Source: Nonomuraea terrae (GTDB lineage: Bacteria; Actinomycetota; Actinomycetes; Streptosporangiales; Streptosporangiaceae). Taken from it: DNA of 64,000 bases. The notes under the pieces were generated by a model. That model was given only the letters and a program-made list of their open reading frames with translations. It did no database searches and had not been told where the DNA came from. Numbering within the stretch: position 1 is the first letter of the stretch; every line of letters starts with the position of its first letter. Made by a program: the position numbers and the translations under genes. The stretch covers positions 33,206 through 97,205 of the forward strand of contig NZ_SMKQ01000009.1 in NCBI RefSeq assembly GCF_004348995.1, in the 5' to 3' direction. Shown here piece by piece: positions 1 through 10,389 of the stretch.

Positions 1-775
1 CGCTCCAGTCGGGGACGGTCTTGGACACCGCGTTGAGCGCGGTGCCGGGGTCGCGGTGGCGCAGTTCGGCGGTGATCGGGGTGAGCCGGGTGCCGACCGA
101 GTAGACGCGGGTGGCCCGGGGCTCGCTCCTGACCAGCGCGTGCGCGAAGCGCAGCAGCGTCTCGGCGTACGGCGCCATCGAACCGCTGACGTCCACGAAG
201 AGCACGACCTTGCGCGGACGCGTGGTGTGCCGGCGGTGGCGCAGCCGGGCCACGTCGCCCTTCCTGAGCGCCTCGCGGATGGTGCGGCGCCGGTCGAGCA
301 CGCCCCGGTGGGAGCCCTCGAACCGCCGCGAGCGCCGCCGGGCCCGCCCGCCGCGCAGCAGGGCCAACATCCGGTGCACCTCCTCGCGCTCGGCCTCCGA
401 CAGCCGGGCCACGTCGCGGTGGCGCAGCACCTCGATCCGGCTCGCGGTCGCGGGCGCCGCCGTGCCGTCGTCGTCGCCCGTCTCTCCGTCGCCGTCGCGC
501 GTGGCCAGGTGCCGGGTGACGCTCACGGTGGCCGTACGGGTGGAAACGGCCCGCAGCCCGCCGAAGTAGGCGGCGAAGCAACGGTCGTAGCGGGGCAGGT
601 CGTCGGGCGTGGCGCAGAGCGTCAGCCGCCCGGCCCAGTAGACCTCGCCGGGGTCGGTCACGTCGAGGTGGTCGAGGGCCTTGAGCAGGTTCCGGGTGCG
701 TTCGTGGTCGGCCCCGACACCCGCGGCGCGCAACGTCCTGGCGAACCCCGTCATGGTCGCGGCCAGCTCATCCAT
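1..775 (-). CDS. VWA-domain protein, CoxE-like (C-terminus beyond window)
   Basis: About 258 residues are visible and the C-terminus lies off the left edge. The reading starts MDELAATMTGFARTLRAAG. After an Arg-rich linker it reaches KVVLFVDVSGSMAPYAETL, the metal-ion-dependent adhesion motif (DxSxS) of von Willebrand A domains at about residues 185-205. The start ATG at 775 overlaps the stop of the upstream MoxR-type ATPase by 8 bases (ATGGATGA), which implies translational coupling. VWA/CoxE proteins typically work with MoxR AAA ATPases in metal insertion or assembly of enzyme complexes. The client is not visible here, so the specific role is unknown. Family call is secure, function is not. 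Confidence 0.85.
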   Translation of the reverse strand, partial: MDELAATMTGFARTLRAAGVGADHERTRNLLKALDHLDVTDPGEVYWAGRLTLCATPDDLPRYDRCFAAYFGGLRAVSTRTATVSVTRHLATRDGDGETGDDDGTAAPATASRIEVLRHRDVARLSEAEREEVHRMLALLRGGRARRRSRRFEGSHRGVLDRRRTIREALRKGDVARLRHRRHTTRPRKVVLFVDVSGSMAPYAETLLRFAHALVRSEPRATRVYSVGTRLTPITAELRHRDPGTALNAVSKTVPDWS

Positions 776-1646
776 GGCCCTGCAGCCCGCCGAGCAGCCC
801 GTTGCCCATGACGGTGGCGACGTCCTCGCGGTATTTCAGCGCCGCCCCGAGCGTGGCCGCCGCCAGGCCGGGGTCGAGCTCCCTGGCGCCGAGCGTCAGC
901 AGCGCCTCTGTCCAGTCGAGCGTCTCGGCCACGCCCGGCGGCTTGACCAGGCCGGCCTGCCGCAGCCGCTCGGCCGCCCGCGCCACCTGCGTGGCCAGCG
1001 TCTCGGTGCAGGCGGGCAGGCGCCGCAGCAGGATGGCGACCTCCCGGTCGAACGCCGGGTGCTCCAGCCAGTGGTAGAGGCAGCGCCGCTTGAGCGCGTC
1101 GTGCACCTCGCGGGTGCGGTTGGAGGTGACGACCACGACCGGTGGCGTCTTGGCGCGGATCGTGCCGAGCTCGGGGACGGAGATCGTGAAGTCGGAGAGC
1201 ACCTCGAGCAGGAACGCCTCGAACTCGTCGTCGGCGCGGTCGATCTCGTCCACCAGCAGCACGCTGGGCTGCGTCTCGATCGCCTTCAGCAGCGGCCGGG
1301 CGATGAGGAAGCGGCGGTCGTAGATCTCGCCCTCCAGCCGCCCCACGTCGGTGATGCCGGCGGCCTCGGCGGCCTTGAGGTGGAGCAGCTGGCGGGCGAA
1401 GTCCCAGTCGTACAGGGCCTGGGCGGCGTCGAGCCCCTCGTAGCACTGCAGCCGGATGAGCGGCGCCTCCAGCAGCGCGGCGAGCGTCTTGGCCAGCTCG
1501 GTCTTGCCGACCCCCGCCTCCCCTTCGAGGAAGAGCGGCCGCCCCATCCGCAGGGCGAGGAAGGCGGCCGTGGCCAGCCCCTCGTCGGCCAGGTAGGCCT
1601 GCCGGTCGAGCAGCTCGACGAGCTTCGCCGGCGACTCGATGTCCAT
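768..1646 (-). CDS. MoxR-family AAA+ ATPase
   Basis: A 292-residue AAA+ ATPase. Walker A is GEAGVGKTELAK near residue 40 and Walker B is VLLVDEIDRADDEFE. Sensor 1 is in the stretch ending VVVTSNRTREVHDALKRR, followed by LYHWLEHP typical of the MoxR branch. It is followed directly by the overlapping VWA gene, the usual MoxR/CoxE chaperone pair. I prefer ATG 1646 (MDIESPAKLVELLDRQ) because relatives begin close to this point. An in-frame GTG at 1670 would add 8 residues, but its GAAGGG lies directly against the start. Probable role: ATP-driven maturation or disassembly of a cytoplasmic complex (inference). Confidence 0.88.
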   Translation of the reverse strand: MDIESPAKLVELLDRQAYLADEGLATAAFLALRMGRPLFLEGEAGVGKTELAKTLAALLEAPLIRLQCYEGLDAAQALYDWDFARQLLHLKAAEAAGITDVGRLEGEIYDRRFLIARPLLKAIETQPSVLLVDEIDRADDEFEAFLLEVLSDFTISVPELGTIRAKTPPVVVVTSNRTREVHDALKRRCLYHWLEHPAFDREVAILLRRLPACTETLATQVARAAERLRQAGLVKPPGVAETLDWTEALLTLGARELDPGLAAATLGAALKYREDVATVMGNGLLGGLQGHG

Positions 1647-1715
1647 TGCCCTGATTGTCCGCCCCAGCACCCCTTCAGGCTACGTCGGCGGCGGGCCGCG
1701 GGCATCACGGGATCG

Positions 1716-2168
1716 TCACTTCTCGCGCGCTTCGCCCCGCTCGCGGATCAGGGCCTCCAGCTCGGCGGTGGCCTGGCGGGCGCGGGCCTTCTCCGACCCC
1801 TGGATGCCCATCGCGCCGATGGTGCGCCCGTCGGAGAAGTCGATGCGCGGCCAGGGGTCGCCCACCAGGAGCGTCACCTCCAGGGCCTCCGCCCAGGAGT
1901 ACCGGTGGGTGCGGACGGCGTTGACGATGGTCAGGCCCTCCTCGTCGGCCTCCACCCGCACCCGGCCGAGCAGATGCAGCACGTACGCCACCGCGCACCC
2001 GAACGCCACGATCGCCAGCCGGTCGGCCAGCTGGAACGGCTCGGCGATGTGGACGGCCATCACCACCGCCCCCACGACGATCAGCACGGCGAAGCCGTAG
2101 GCGACGATCCTTCCCCGGCGGGGGCGCCAGGTCACGGGCAGGGGCGGCGGCTTGACGAGCTCGGGCAC
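1716..2168 (-). CDS. Small membrane protein with PH-like domain
   Basis: A 150-residue protein with two probable membrane segments near residues 22-42 and 48-68 (IVAYGFAVLIVVGAVVMAV and LAIVAFGCAVAYVLHLLG). A soluble C-terminal half follows (RVRVEADEEGLTIVNAVRTH) that resembles the bacterial PH-domain proteins often encoded next to ribH in actinomycetes. It starts with GTG 2168, 19 bases after ribH, so it is probably the last gene of the riboflavin operon. No enzymatic motif is visible. A structural or membrane-stress role is possible but unproven. Confidence 0.75.
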   Translation of the reverse strand: MPELVKPPPLPVTWRPRRGRIVAYGFAVLIVVGAVVMAVHIAEPFQLADRLAIVAFGCAVAYVLHLLGRVRVEADEEGLTIVNAVRTHRYSWAEALEVTLLVGDPWPRIDFSDGRTIGAMGIQGSEKARARQATAELEALIRERGEAREK

Positions 2169-2187
2169 GAGGGAAACCTACCGCAGC

Positions 2188-3865
<1,678 letters not shown>

Positions 3866-3869
<4 letters not shown>

Positions 3870-4525
3870 CGCGCCACCGCCACGGCCAGGGCCGCCGTCC
3901 GGTACTCACGCAGCCACTTCATGAACCCGATCACCACCAGAACGAAGAAGATCCCGTACACGGCCCCGGAGACCACCAGGCCCGAGCTGAACGCGAGCGG
4001 CACCCCGACGATGTCGACGGCCACCCACACGATCCAGAAGTCCACCAGCGCCCTGCCCTGCGCCCACGTGGCCAGCGCGCTGCCGACGAAGATGTAGGCG
4101 TCGGCCGCCACCAGGAACGCGCCCTTGGGCAGCGGCTCGTGGGCGCCCCACGACAGCCCGGTCACGTAGAACAGCAGCCCGACCAGGACGGTGCCCGCCA
4201 GCAGGGCGCCGATCAGCATCGAGCGCTCCCACCACCGCGCGGGGCGGATGGCCAGCTTCGCGCCGTTCTGTGTGCCGCGCCGCCAGGCCCACCAGCCGTA
4301 GACGGCCAGGCCGGCGAACAACGCCTGCTTGAGCGCGTTGCCGGTGATCTGGGCGTTGACGGAGGCGATGAACAGCAGCACCGAGCCGGCGAACTGCACC
4401 GGCCATGTCCACATCGACGCGCGCATGGCCAGCAGGACCGTGGCCAGGGCGGCGATGTTGCCGACCAGGTCGGTCCAGAGCACGTGCGTGCCGAATATCT
4501 CGAATCCGGCCTCGGCCCAGCTCAC
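3866..4525 (-). CDS. ribM: PnuC/PnuX-family transporter, likely riboflavin facilitator RibM
   Basis: A 219-residue polytopic membrane protein with about seven hydrophobic segments and the PnuC signature region YGWWAWRRG. PnuC proteins carry nicotinamide mononucleotide or nicotinamide riboside. Homologues inside FMN-riboswitch operons of actinobacteria (RibM/PnuX) have been shown to carry riboflavin. The gene sits between ribE and ribBA with four-base overlaps at both ends (GTGA and ATGA), so riboflavin is the likelier substrate by context. Start is GTG 4525. Substrate specificity cannot be read from the sequence alone. Confidence 0.85.
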
Positions 4526-5112
4526 TGCCTGGCCACCAGCCTCTCCACGTACTTCGCGATCACGTCGACCTCGAGGTTCACCATGTCGCCCACCCGGCGG
4601 TCGCCGAGGGTGGTCAGCTTCAGCGTGGTGGGGATGAGGCTCACGCCGAAGCTTTCGTCGTCAACCGTCGTGACCGTCAAACTGATTCCGTCGATGGCGA
4701 TCGAGCCCTTCTCCGCGACGTAGCGGGCGAGCGCCTCCGGCAGCGAGAAGCGCAGATTGTCCCAGTTGTCGCCGGGCTCGCGGGAGAGCAGCACGGCGGT
4801 GCCGTCGACGTGGCCCTGCACGATGTGACCGCCCAGGCGCTGGTCGGCGCGTACGGCGCGCTCCAGGTTCACCGCCGAGCCCTCCGCCAGCGCGCCCAGG
4901 GAGCTGCGGTCGAGTGACTCCTTCATCACGTCGACGGTGAACACGTCGTCCTCGACCGTCACGACCGTGAGGCACACTCCGCTGACGGCGATCGAGTCGC
5001 CGTGCGCGGCGTCGGAGGTGACGAGCGGGCCGCGCACCGAGAGCCGGGCTCCGCCGCCCGCGTGCTCGATGGCCACCACGTCGCCTTTTTCCTCGATGAT
5101 TCCGGTGAACAT
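4522..5112 (-). CDS. ribE: Riboflavin synthase, alpha subunit
   Basis: A 196-residue protein that dismutates two 6,7-dimethyl-8-ribityllumazine molecules to riboflavin. The N-terminus MFTGIIEEKGDV is diagnostic. The two lumazine-binding repeats are visible as DSIAVSGVCLTV (about residue 42) and GSIAIDGISLTV (about residue 139). The ATG at 5112 shares its A with the ribD stop (TGATG), so I chose it over the GTG one codon earlier. The homologous gene is also called ribC in some genera. Confidence 0.96.
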   Translation of the reverse strand: MFTGIIEEKGDVVAIEHAGGGARLSVRGPLVTSDAAHGDSIAVSGVCLTVVTVEDDVFTVDVMKESLDRSSLGALAEGSAVNLERAVRADQRLGGHIVQGHVDGTAVLLSREPGDNWDNLRFSLPEALARYVAEKGSIAIDGISLTVTTVDDESFGVSLIPTTLKLTTLGDRRVGDMVNLEVDVIAKYVERLVARQ

Positions 5113-6308
5113 CACTGCTCCTTGCCGGGGTGAAGGGCGGGCCGGGCGATCAGCCGTACATCCGGGCCCATGGGTGAGATCTCGTCAAAAGTCAGGCGGT
5201 GGAGGTCGGCGATCGTGCCCGCCCCGGCCGCTCCGAGCGCGGCCGGGCCGGAGCCGAGCAGCGCGGGGGCAAGGTAGGCCACCACACGGTCGACCAGGCC
5301 CCGCGCGACGAACGCGCCGGCCAGCGTCGGGCCGCCCTCCAGGAACACGCTGACCACGTCGCGCGCGGCCAGCTCGCGCAGCAGGGCGTGCAGGTCGAGG
5401 CCGCCGTCGTGGCGCGGCAGGCGCAGCAGGTCGGCCTTGAGGTCGGTGCCGGCGTCCTCGGCCACCGCGACCAGCGTCGGCGCGGCGTCGTCGAGGACGC
5501 GGGCCGCCTGCGGCGTCCTGGCGTCGGTGTCGACCACGACGCGCAGCGGGACGCGCACGGCGCTCCCCGAGCGGGTCGCTCCAGAGCGTGCCGCCTCAGA
5601 GCCCGCCGTCTCAGGACGGGCCGTCTCAGGACGGGTCATCTCAGGACGGGTCATCTCAGGACGCGCCTTCTCTGGACGGGCCGTCAGGCGGGGGTCGTCG
5701 GCCAGCACCGTGCCGACGCCCGCCATGATCGCGTCGGCGCCGGCACGCATGCGGTGCACGTCGGCCCGCGCCTCGGGTGAGGTGATCCACTGGCTGGTGC
5801 CGTCTTCGGCGGCCGACCTGCCGTCGAGCGTGGCGGCGAACTTCCACGTCACGTGGGCCCGGCCGAGCCGGGCGTAGGTGAGCCACTCCTCGTTGACCCG
5901 CTCGGCCGGCTCGGTGAGCACCCCGGAGGTCACCGCGACCCCGTGGGCCCGCAGCCGAGCCGCGCCGCCCGCCGCCTTGGGGTTGGGGTCGGGCACGGCG
6001 ACCACCACGCGGGCCACACCCGCCTCCAGCAGCGCCCGGCTGCACGGCCCCGTGCGGCCGGTGTGGTCGCAGGGCTCCAGAGTGACGTACGCCGTGCCGC
6101 CGCGGGCCCGCTCCCCCGCCTGCGCCAGGGCCACGACCTCGGCGTGCGGACCGCCCGCGTACGCGTGGAAGCCCTCACCCGCGACCCGCCCCTCGGCGTC
6201 GAGCACGACGCAACCCACGACGGGGTTGGGACTGGTGCTGCCATGGCCGAGACGCGCCAGCTCGACGGCGCGCGCCATGGGGGCGGCGTCGTGCGCCGGA
6301 ATCTCCAC
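5112..6308 (-). CDS. ribD: Bifunctional pyrimidine deaminase/reductase RibD
   Basis: A 398-residue enzyme that deaminates and then reduces the first pyrimidine intermediates of riboflavin synthesis. The N-terminal deaminase has the zinc ligands in GGPHAEVVAL and TLEPCDHTGRTGPC. The C-terminal reductase has VTWKFAATLDGRSA, TSQWITSPEAR and FLEGGPTLAGAF. Start is GTG 6308 with a GGAG ribosome site 6-8 bases upstream. Oddity: a tandem-repeat-encoded, Arg/Pro/Glu/Thr-rich insertion of about 35 residues falls in the reductase loop after VLADDPRLTAR. The rest of the domain is intact, so activity is probably kept. First gene after the FMN riboswitch. Confidence 0.96.
   Translation of the reverse strand: MEIPAHDAAPMARAVELARLGHGSTSPNPVVGCVVLDAEGRVAGEGFHAYAGGPHAEVVALAQAGERARGGTAYVTLEPCDHTGRTGPCSRALLEAGVARVVVAVPDPNPKAAGGAARLRAHGVAVTSGVLTEPAERVNEEWLTYARLGRAHVTWKFAATLDGRSAAEDGTSQWITSPEARADVHRMRAGADAIMAGVGTVLADDPRLTARPEKARPEMTRPEMTRPETARPETAGSEAARSGATRSGSAVRVPLRVVVDTDARTPQAARVLDDAAPTLVAVAEDAGTDLKADLLRLPRHDGGLDLHALLRELAARDVVSVFLEGGPTLAGAFVARGLVDRVVAYLAPALLGSGPAALGAAGAGTIADLHRLTFDEISPMGPDVRLIARPALHPGKEQ
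5579..5683 (-). repeat. Seven 15-bp tandem repeats inside ribD
   Basis: Seven head-to-tail 15-base units, close to TCTCAGGACGGGYCR on the plus strand. The five at 5609-5683 are near identical and the two at 5579-5608 are degenerate. Because 15 is a multiple of three, each adds five residues of the RPETA/RPEMT type without a frameshift. The codons are in the same frame as ribD throughout. Confidence 0.9.
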
Positions 6309-6418
6309 CCGGGTCTCCTACTCGCCAGTAGCTCCAAGCCACGGCGGGCCCCGGGGGATCATCGTGATGCGCGAATGCACCACGTCAGGCGCCCGGCTGG
6401 GACGCCGGACACCGCGCG

Positions 6419-6546
6419 CGCTTCCTCCCATCCGGACTTTAACCGTCGGTCCCGGAATTTCACCGGGTCAACCGGCCGATGGCATCGGCCGGGTCGCGGA
6501 CTGTCACCGCCGGTTCGGACTTTCACCGACCCCGGAGCACGCTAGC
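6419..6546 (-). promoter_or_regulatory. FMN riboswitch (RFN element) upstream of ribD
   Basis: On the minus strand the conserved RFN blocks appear in order: GGGGTCGGTGAAAGTCC, then AACCGGCGGTGACAGTCCGC, a variable helix, TTGACCCGGTGAAATTCCGG and ACCGACGGTTAAAGTCCGGA ending in TGGGAGGA. The element lies about 110 bases before the ribD start. The intervening stretch contains a GC-rich hairpin (GGCG...CGCC near 6390-6408) that could be the expression platform. FMN binding would reduce expression of the whole rib operon. Confidence 0.95.
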
Positions 6547-6771
6547 TCTTTCGGATACCAGTGTGCCATGCCGCCCCACGAGCCCGCGACGGCCCCTCCA
6601 CCGCCGCGTACGCGCAGGCGAGAGCGTTCCGCCGCCACTGAGTCTCCGGGGCCGAGCGCGTATTACTGCGCAGAGCGCCGGCCGCGGCCCTGCCATCATG
6701 CGAGATCGTCCGAACGAGCGACACCCCCGCCATGAACGCCGTCCCGGCGCGTGGCGACGAGGAGAGATTCT
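6547..6771. other. Intergenic region between rib riboswitch and the ricin/beta-helix gene
   Basis: Divergent intergenic DNA holding the rib promoter (minus strand) and the promoter of the gene at 6772 (plus strand). I see no additional gene. A clear Shine-Dalgarno GGAGAG at 6761-6766 lies five bases before the GTG at 6772. Confidence 0.6.
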
Positions 6772-9450
6772 GTGAGTACCGAGTACGCGAGGGGCATCCA
6801 ACCCTCGCGACGGCGGATCCGGTCGTACGGCCTCATCATGGCCGCAGCGGCCCTGGCGGCCATGGGCTCTCTAGCGGCCGCACCGGCCTCGGCGGCCACT
6901 GCCCAGACGGTCACCCCCGTCACGGCGGCGGCCGCGCCGCCCAGCGGCTCGACCACCGTGGTCAACAAGAACAGCGGCAAGTGCGTGGACGCCTTCGCGG
7001 CCGCGACCGCGGACGGCACCGCCGTCCAGCAGTACCGCTGCAACGACACCGACGCGCAGCTCTGGCGGTTCCAGCCCACCGACAGCGGCTACTACCGCGT
7101 CGGGTCGGCCCTGAACCCCGCGCAGGTCTGGGACGACAAGGACGTCTCGCCCTCCGACGGCGGCCAGATCCAGCTGTGGTCCTACTCCAACGGCGCCAAC
7201 CAGCAGTGGAAGCCGGTCGACGAGGGGAACGGGTCGTTCCACTTCGTCAACCGCTTCAGCGGCAAGTGCCTCGACGTCCCCGCCGCCTCGACCGCGGACT
7301 CCGTCCGCCTCCAGCAGTACACCTGCAACGGATCGGCGGCGCAGTCGTTCAGCATGGGCGCCCCCGCCGCACCGGCTCCGGCACCGGGAACCCCCGACTT
7401 GGGCCCGAACGTCCTCGTCTTCGACCCGTCGACGCCGGCCGCCACCATCCAGAGCGCGGTCAACAGCGTCTTCGGCAAGCAGGAGCGCAACCAGTTCGGC
7501 AGCCAGCGTCACGCCCTGCTGTTCAAGCCGGGCTCCTACGACGTCAACGTGAACGTCGGCTTCTACACCCAGGTCCTCGGCCTCGGCCTGTCGCCCGACG
7601 ACGTCACGATCAAGGGCACCGTGCACGCCGAGGCCGACTGGTTCGACGGCAACGCCACGCAGAACTTCTGGCGGGGCGCCGAGAACCTCTCGGTCACCCC
7701 GCCCAACGCCAGTGACCGCTGGGCGGTCTCGCAGGCCGCGCCGTACCGCCGGATGCACCTGCGCGGCAACCTCGCCCTCGACGACGGCGGCTGGTCGAGC
7801 GGCGGTCTCATCGCCGACTCGAAGATCGACGGCAGGGTCAACTCCGGCTCGCAGCAGCAGTGGCTGACCCGCGGCTCCCAGATCGGCGGCTGGTCCGGCG
7901 ACAACTGGAACCACGTCTTCGCCGGTGTCAGCGGCGCGCCCGCCACCGCCTTCCCCACGCCGTCGTACACCACCGTCGGCAAGACGCCGGTGACCCGCGA
8001 GAAGCCGTTCCTGTACGTCGACCAGGCCGGCGACTATCAGGTCTTCGTGCCCGCGCTGCGGCACGACGCCCAGGGCGCCAGCTGGACCTCCGGCACGACG
8101 GCGGGCGCCTCGATCCCGATCGGCGAGTTCTTCATCGCCAAGCCGGGCGACACGGCGGCCGACCTCAACGCGGCCCTGGAGGCGGGCAAGAACCTGCTGT
8201 TCACGCCCGGCGTCTACCACCTCACCGACACGATCAAGGTGACCCGTCCCGACACCGTGGTGCTCGGCCTCGGCCTCGCGACCCTGCAGGCGGACAACGG
8301 CGTCATGGCCATGTCGGTCGCCGACGTCGACGGCGTCAAGATCGCCGGCCTGCTCATCGAGGCCGGCACGACGAAGTCGCCGCTGCTGATGCAGGTCGGC
8401 CCGGCAGGCGCCGGCGCGAGCCACGCGGACAACCCGACGTCTCTGCACGACGTGTACTTCCGCATCGGCGGCCCGATCGCGGGCAAGGCCACCCAGTCCC
8501 TCGTGATCAACAGCTCGGACGTGATCGGCGACCACATGTGGCTGTGGCGGGCGGACCATTCCGACAACGAGCACCCCGGCACCGTGGGCTGGACGACCAA
8601 CACCGCGGACACCGGCCTGGTCGTCAACGGCGACGACGTCACGATGTACGGCCTGTTCGTCGAGCACTACCAGAAGTACCAGGTGATCTGGAACGGCGAC
8701 GGCGGCCGGACGTACTTCTTCCAGAACGAGCTCCCCTACGACCCGCCGAACCAGTCGGCCTGGATGAACGGGACCACCAAGGGCTACGCGGCCTACAAGG
8801 TGGCCGACTCGGTCACCGCCCACGAGGCCTGGGGCCTGGGCAGCTACGCGTTCTTCGACGTGAACCCCGGTGTCGTGGAGGCGCACTCCTTCGAGGTGCC
8901 GGACAAGCCGGACGTGACGTTCCACAGCCTGATCACCGTCTCGCTCGGCGGCAAGGGAACCATCTCCCACGTGGTCAACAACACCGGCAAGGCCGCCGAC
9001 TCGGGCAGCACCGAGTCCACGCTGAAGAGCTACCCGGCCGGATCGACCGGCACGATCACCAACCGGGCCACCGGCAAGTGCATCGGCGCAGCCGGCGGCA
9101 ACACCGCCGACGGCACCGCGGTCGACCTCTACTCCTGCGTGGGCGACGCCACCCAGCAGTGGACCGTGAGCTCGGACGGCTCCATCCGCACCGCCGGCAA
9201 GTGCCTCGACGTCGCGAACTCCGCCACCGGCGACGGCGCCAGGGTCCAGCTCTACGCCTGCAACGGCAGCGACGCGCAGAAGTGGTACTTCACCCCCGCT
9301 TTCGACATCGTCAACCCGCACGCCGACAAGTGCCTCGACCTGACCGGCAACTCCACCGCCGACTTCACCAAGGTGCAGCTCTGGAGCTGCACCGGCGCCC
9401 CGAACCAGAAGTGGGCCGCGCCCAGCGGTCTGCCGTCGGGCGCGTCCTGA
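6772..9450 (+). CDS. Secreted beta-helix protein flanked by ricin-B lectin domains
   Basis: An 892-residue protein. It has a Sec signal peptide (Arg-rich RRRIRSYG, hydrophobic core, cleavage near APASAAT). A ricin-type trefoil lectin domain (CBM13-like, about residues 50-200) has the repeats GKCVDAF, NQQWKP and GKCLDVP. After an Ala/Pro linker comes a central region of about 550 residues with ALLFKPGSYDVNVNVGFYTQVLGLG and two further glycosidase-like parallel beta-helix stretches (VVLGLGLATLQ). A second ricin domain (about 760-885) contains GKCIGA, GKCLDV and DKCLDLTGN. The GTG at 6772 is preferred over the GTG at 6751 because GGAGAG lies five bases upstream. The core resembles actinomycete proteins annotated loosely as coagulation-factor or adenylyl-cyclase-like. 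A polysaccharide-acting enzyme is more likely, but the substrate is unknown. Confidence 0.85.
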   Translation: MSTEYARGIQPSRRRIRSYGLIMAAAALAAMGSLAAAPASAATAQTVTPVTAAAAPPSGSTTVVNKNSGKCVDAFAAATADGTAVQQYRCNDTDAQLWRFQPTDSGYYRVGSALNPAQVWDDKDVSPSDGGQIQLWSYSNGANQQWKPVDEGNGSFHFVNRFSGKCLDVPAASTADSVRLQQYTCNGSAAQSFSMGAPAAPAPAPGTPDLGPNVLVFDPSTPAATIQSAVNSVFGKQERNQFGSQRHALLFKPGSYDVNVNVGFYTQVLGLGLSPDDVTIKGTVHAEADWFDGNATQNFWRGAENLSVTPPNASDRWAVSQAAPYRRMHLRGNLALDDGGWSSGGLIADSKIDGRVNSGSQQQWLTRGSQIGGWSGDNWNHVFAGVSGAPATAFPTPSYTTVGKTPVTREKPFLYVDQAGDYQVFVPALRHDAQGASWTSGTTAGASIPIGEFFIAKPGDTAADLNAALEAGKNLLFTPGVYHLTDTIKVTRPDTVVLGLGLATLQADNGVMAMSVADVDGVKIAGLLIEAGTTKSPLLMQVGPAGAGASHADNPTSLHDVYFRIGGPIAGKATQSLVINSSDVIGDHMWLWRADHSDNEHPGTVGWTTNTADTGLVVNGDDVTMYGLFVEHYQKYQVIWNGDGGRTYFFQNELPYDPPNQSAWMNGTTKGYAAYKVADSVTAHEAWGLGSYAFFDVNPGVVEAHSFEVPDKPDVTFHSLITVSLGGKGTISHVVNNTGKAADSGSTESTLKSYPAGSTGTITNRATGKCIGAAGGNTADGTAVDLYSCVGDATQQWTVSSDGSIRTAGKCLDVANSATGDGARVQLYACNGSDAQKWYFTPAFDIVNPHADKCLDLTGNSTADFTKVQLWSCTGAPNQKWAAPSGLPSGAS

Positions 9451-9494
9451 CCTGACCCGGACCCGCTTCCCGGCGGGTCCGTGAGCCCTTCGCC

Positions 9495-9525
9495 GAGAGG
9501 CCCGTCACGCGATGACGGGCCTCTC
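9495..9525. terminator. Bidirectional hairpin terminator
   Basis: A perfect 13-bp stem (GAGAGGCCCGTCA / TGACGGGCCTCTC) with a five-base loop CGCGA lies between two convergent genes. There is no long T-run, which is usual in high-GC actinomycetes. Confidence 0.85.
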
Positions 9526-9549
9526 TCGTCGTGCCGGCGTGGCTTGGAC

Positions 9550-10359
9550 TCAGGCGGCCATGATGCGCTGCGCCCGGCGCGCCGCGGGGCTGTAGCGGAC
9601 CTGCCCGGGGACCAGGCCGAGCCCGGTGTGCAGGGCGCGCAGCGTGGCGGTGGCCCACAGGTCGCCGAAGGGCGTGGCGGGCAGGCCGTACAGACGTCTC
9701 GCCCAGCGCGGCAGCGTCTCGAACGACAGGAACGTCAGCGCGGGCAGCGCCGGCTTGAGCGGCGTCAGCAGCAGCGGCAGCGGCGCGTTGAGCGACAGCC
9801 GCAGCGGGTGGGACGCCTCGGGGACGAACCGCAGCCCCGGCCGCTGCGCCTCGATGTAGTCGTGCAGCTCGGCCACCGACCCCGGCACGTCGTCCGCCTT
9901 CAGCCCCACCACCTCGGCGGCCCGCCGCCACTCAGCGACGAACGCGTCGGCCTCGTCGTCGGTCAGCCGCACCCCGGCGCGCCGGGCGACCGACAGGTAG
10001 GAGTCGACCTCGCCCACGTGCACCCAGCGCAGCGCGTCGGGTTCGTCCAGACGGTACGTGGCGCCGGTGTCGGGGTCGTGGGCGGTGAGCGTGGCGTGGA
10101 TCTTGCGAACCCGGCGGCCGGCGCGCTCGACCTCCTTGGTGCTGCCGTACGTACGGACCCGGACGAACTCCGTGGTCCGCACGAACCGCGACCAGGCCTC
10201 GTTGGGGTCGAGAAGCGCGGAGTTCTGCAGGACGCCGCGCATCGCCCGCGGGTGCAGCCCCTGCATGAGCAGCGCGCGGATGCCGCCCACCAGCAGGATC
10301 GGCTCACCCATCACCCGCCAGGTCACCGAGCGGGGACCGAAGATCCCATGGTCGCCCAT
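9550..10359 (-). CDS. MpaB/DUF2236-family oxygenase-like protein
   Basis: A 269-residue protein with the DUF2236/MpaB layout: SVTWRVMGEPILLVGGIRALLMQ and HPRAMRGV at the N-terminus, then DALRWVHVGEVDSYLSVARR carrying a conserved His. The latex-clearing protein branch of this family binds haem b and cleaves polyisoprene, and MpaB cleaves a prenyl chain. Most actinomycete members are uncharacterised. No Shine-Dalgarno site is visible. TAGTTT lies seven bases before ATG 10359, so the mRNA may be leaderless. It lies between the ricin protein and rpe and looks accessory to the core. Confidence 0.85.
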   Translation of the reverse strand: MGDHGIFGPRSVTWRVMGEPILLVGGIRALLMQGLHPRAMRGVLQNSALLDPNEAWSRFVRTTEFVRVRTYGSTKEVERAGRRVRKIHATLTAHDPDTGATYRLDEPDALRWVHVGEVDSYLSVARRAGVRLTDDEADAFVAEWRRAAEVVGLKADDVPGSVAELHDYIEAQRPGLRFVPEASHPLRLSLNAPLPLLLTPLKPALPALTFLSFETLPRWARRLYGLPATPFGDLWATATLRALHTGLGLVPGQVRYSPAARRAQRIMAA

Positions 10360-10389
10360 ACGTCAGAAACTACCCGGACGGGCAGGGGT

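Noticed and set aside
6871..9321. Long minus-strand open frame of 816 codons opposite the ricin protein
   Set aside because: Composition is Val/Arg/Gly-rich with no motifs, and it mirrors the high third-position GC of the plus-strand gene, which has a signal peptide and recognisable lectin repeats.
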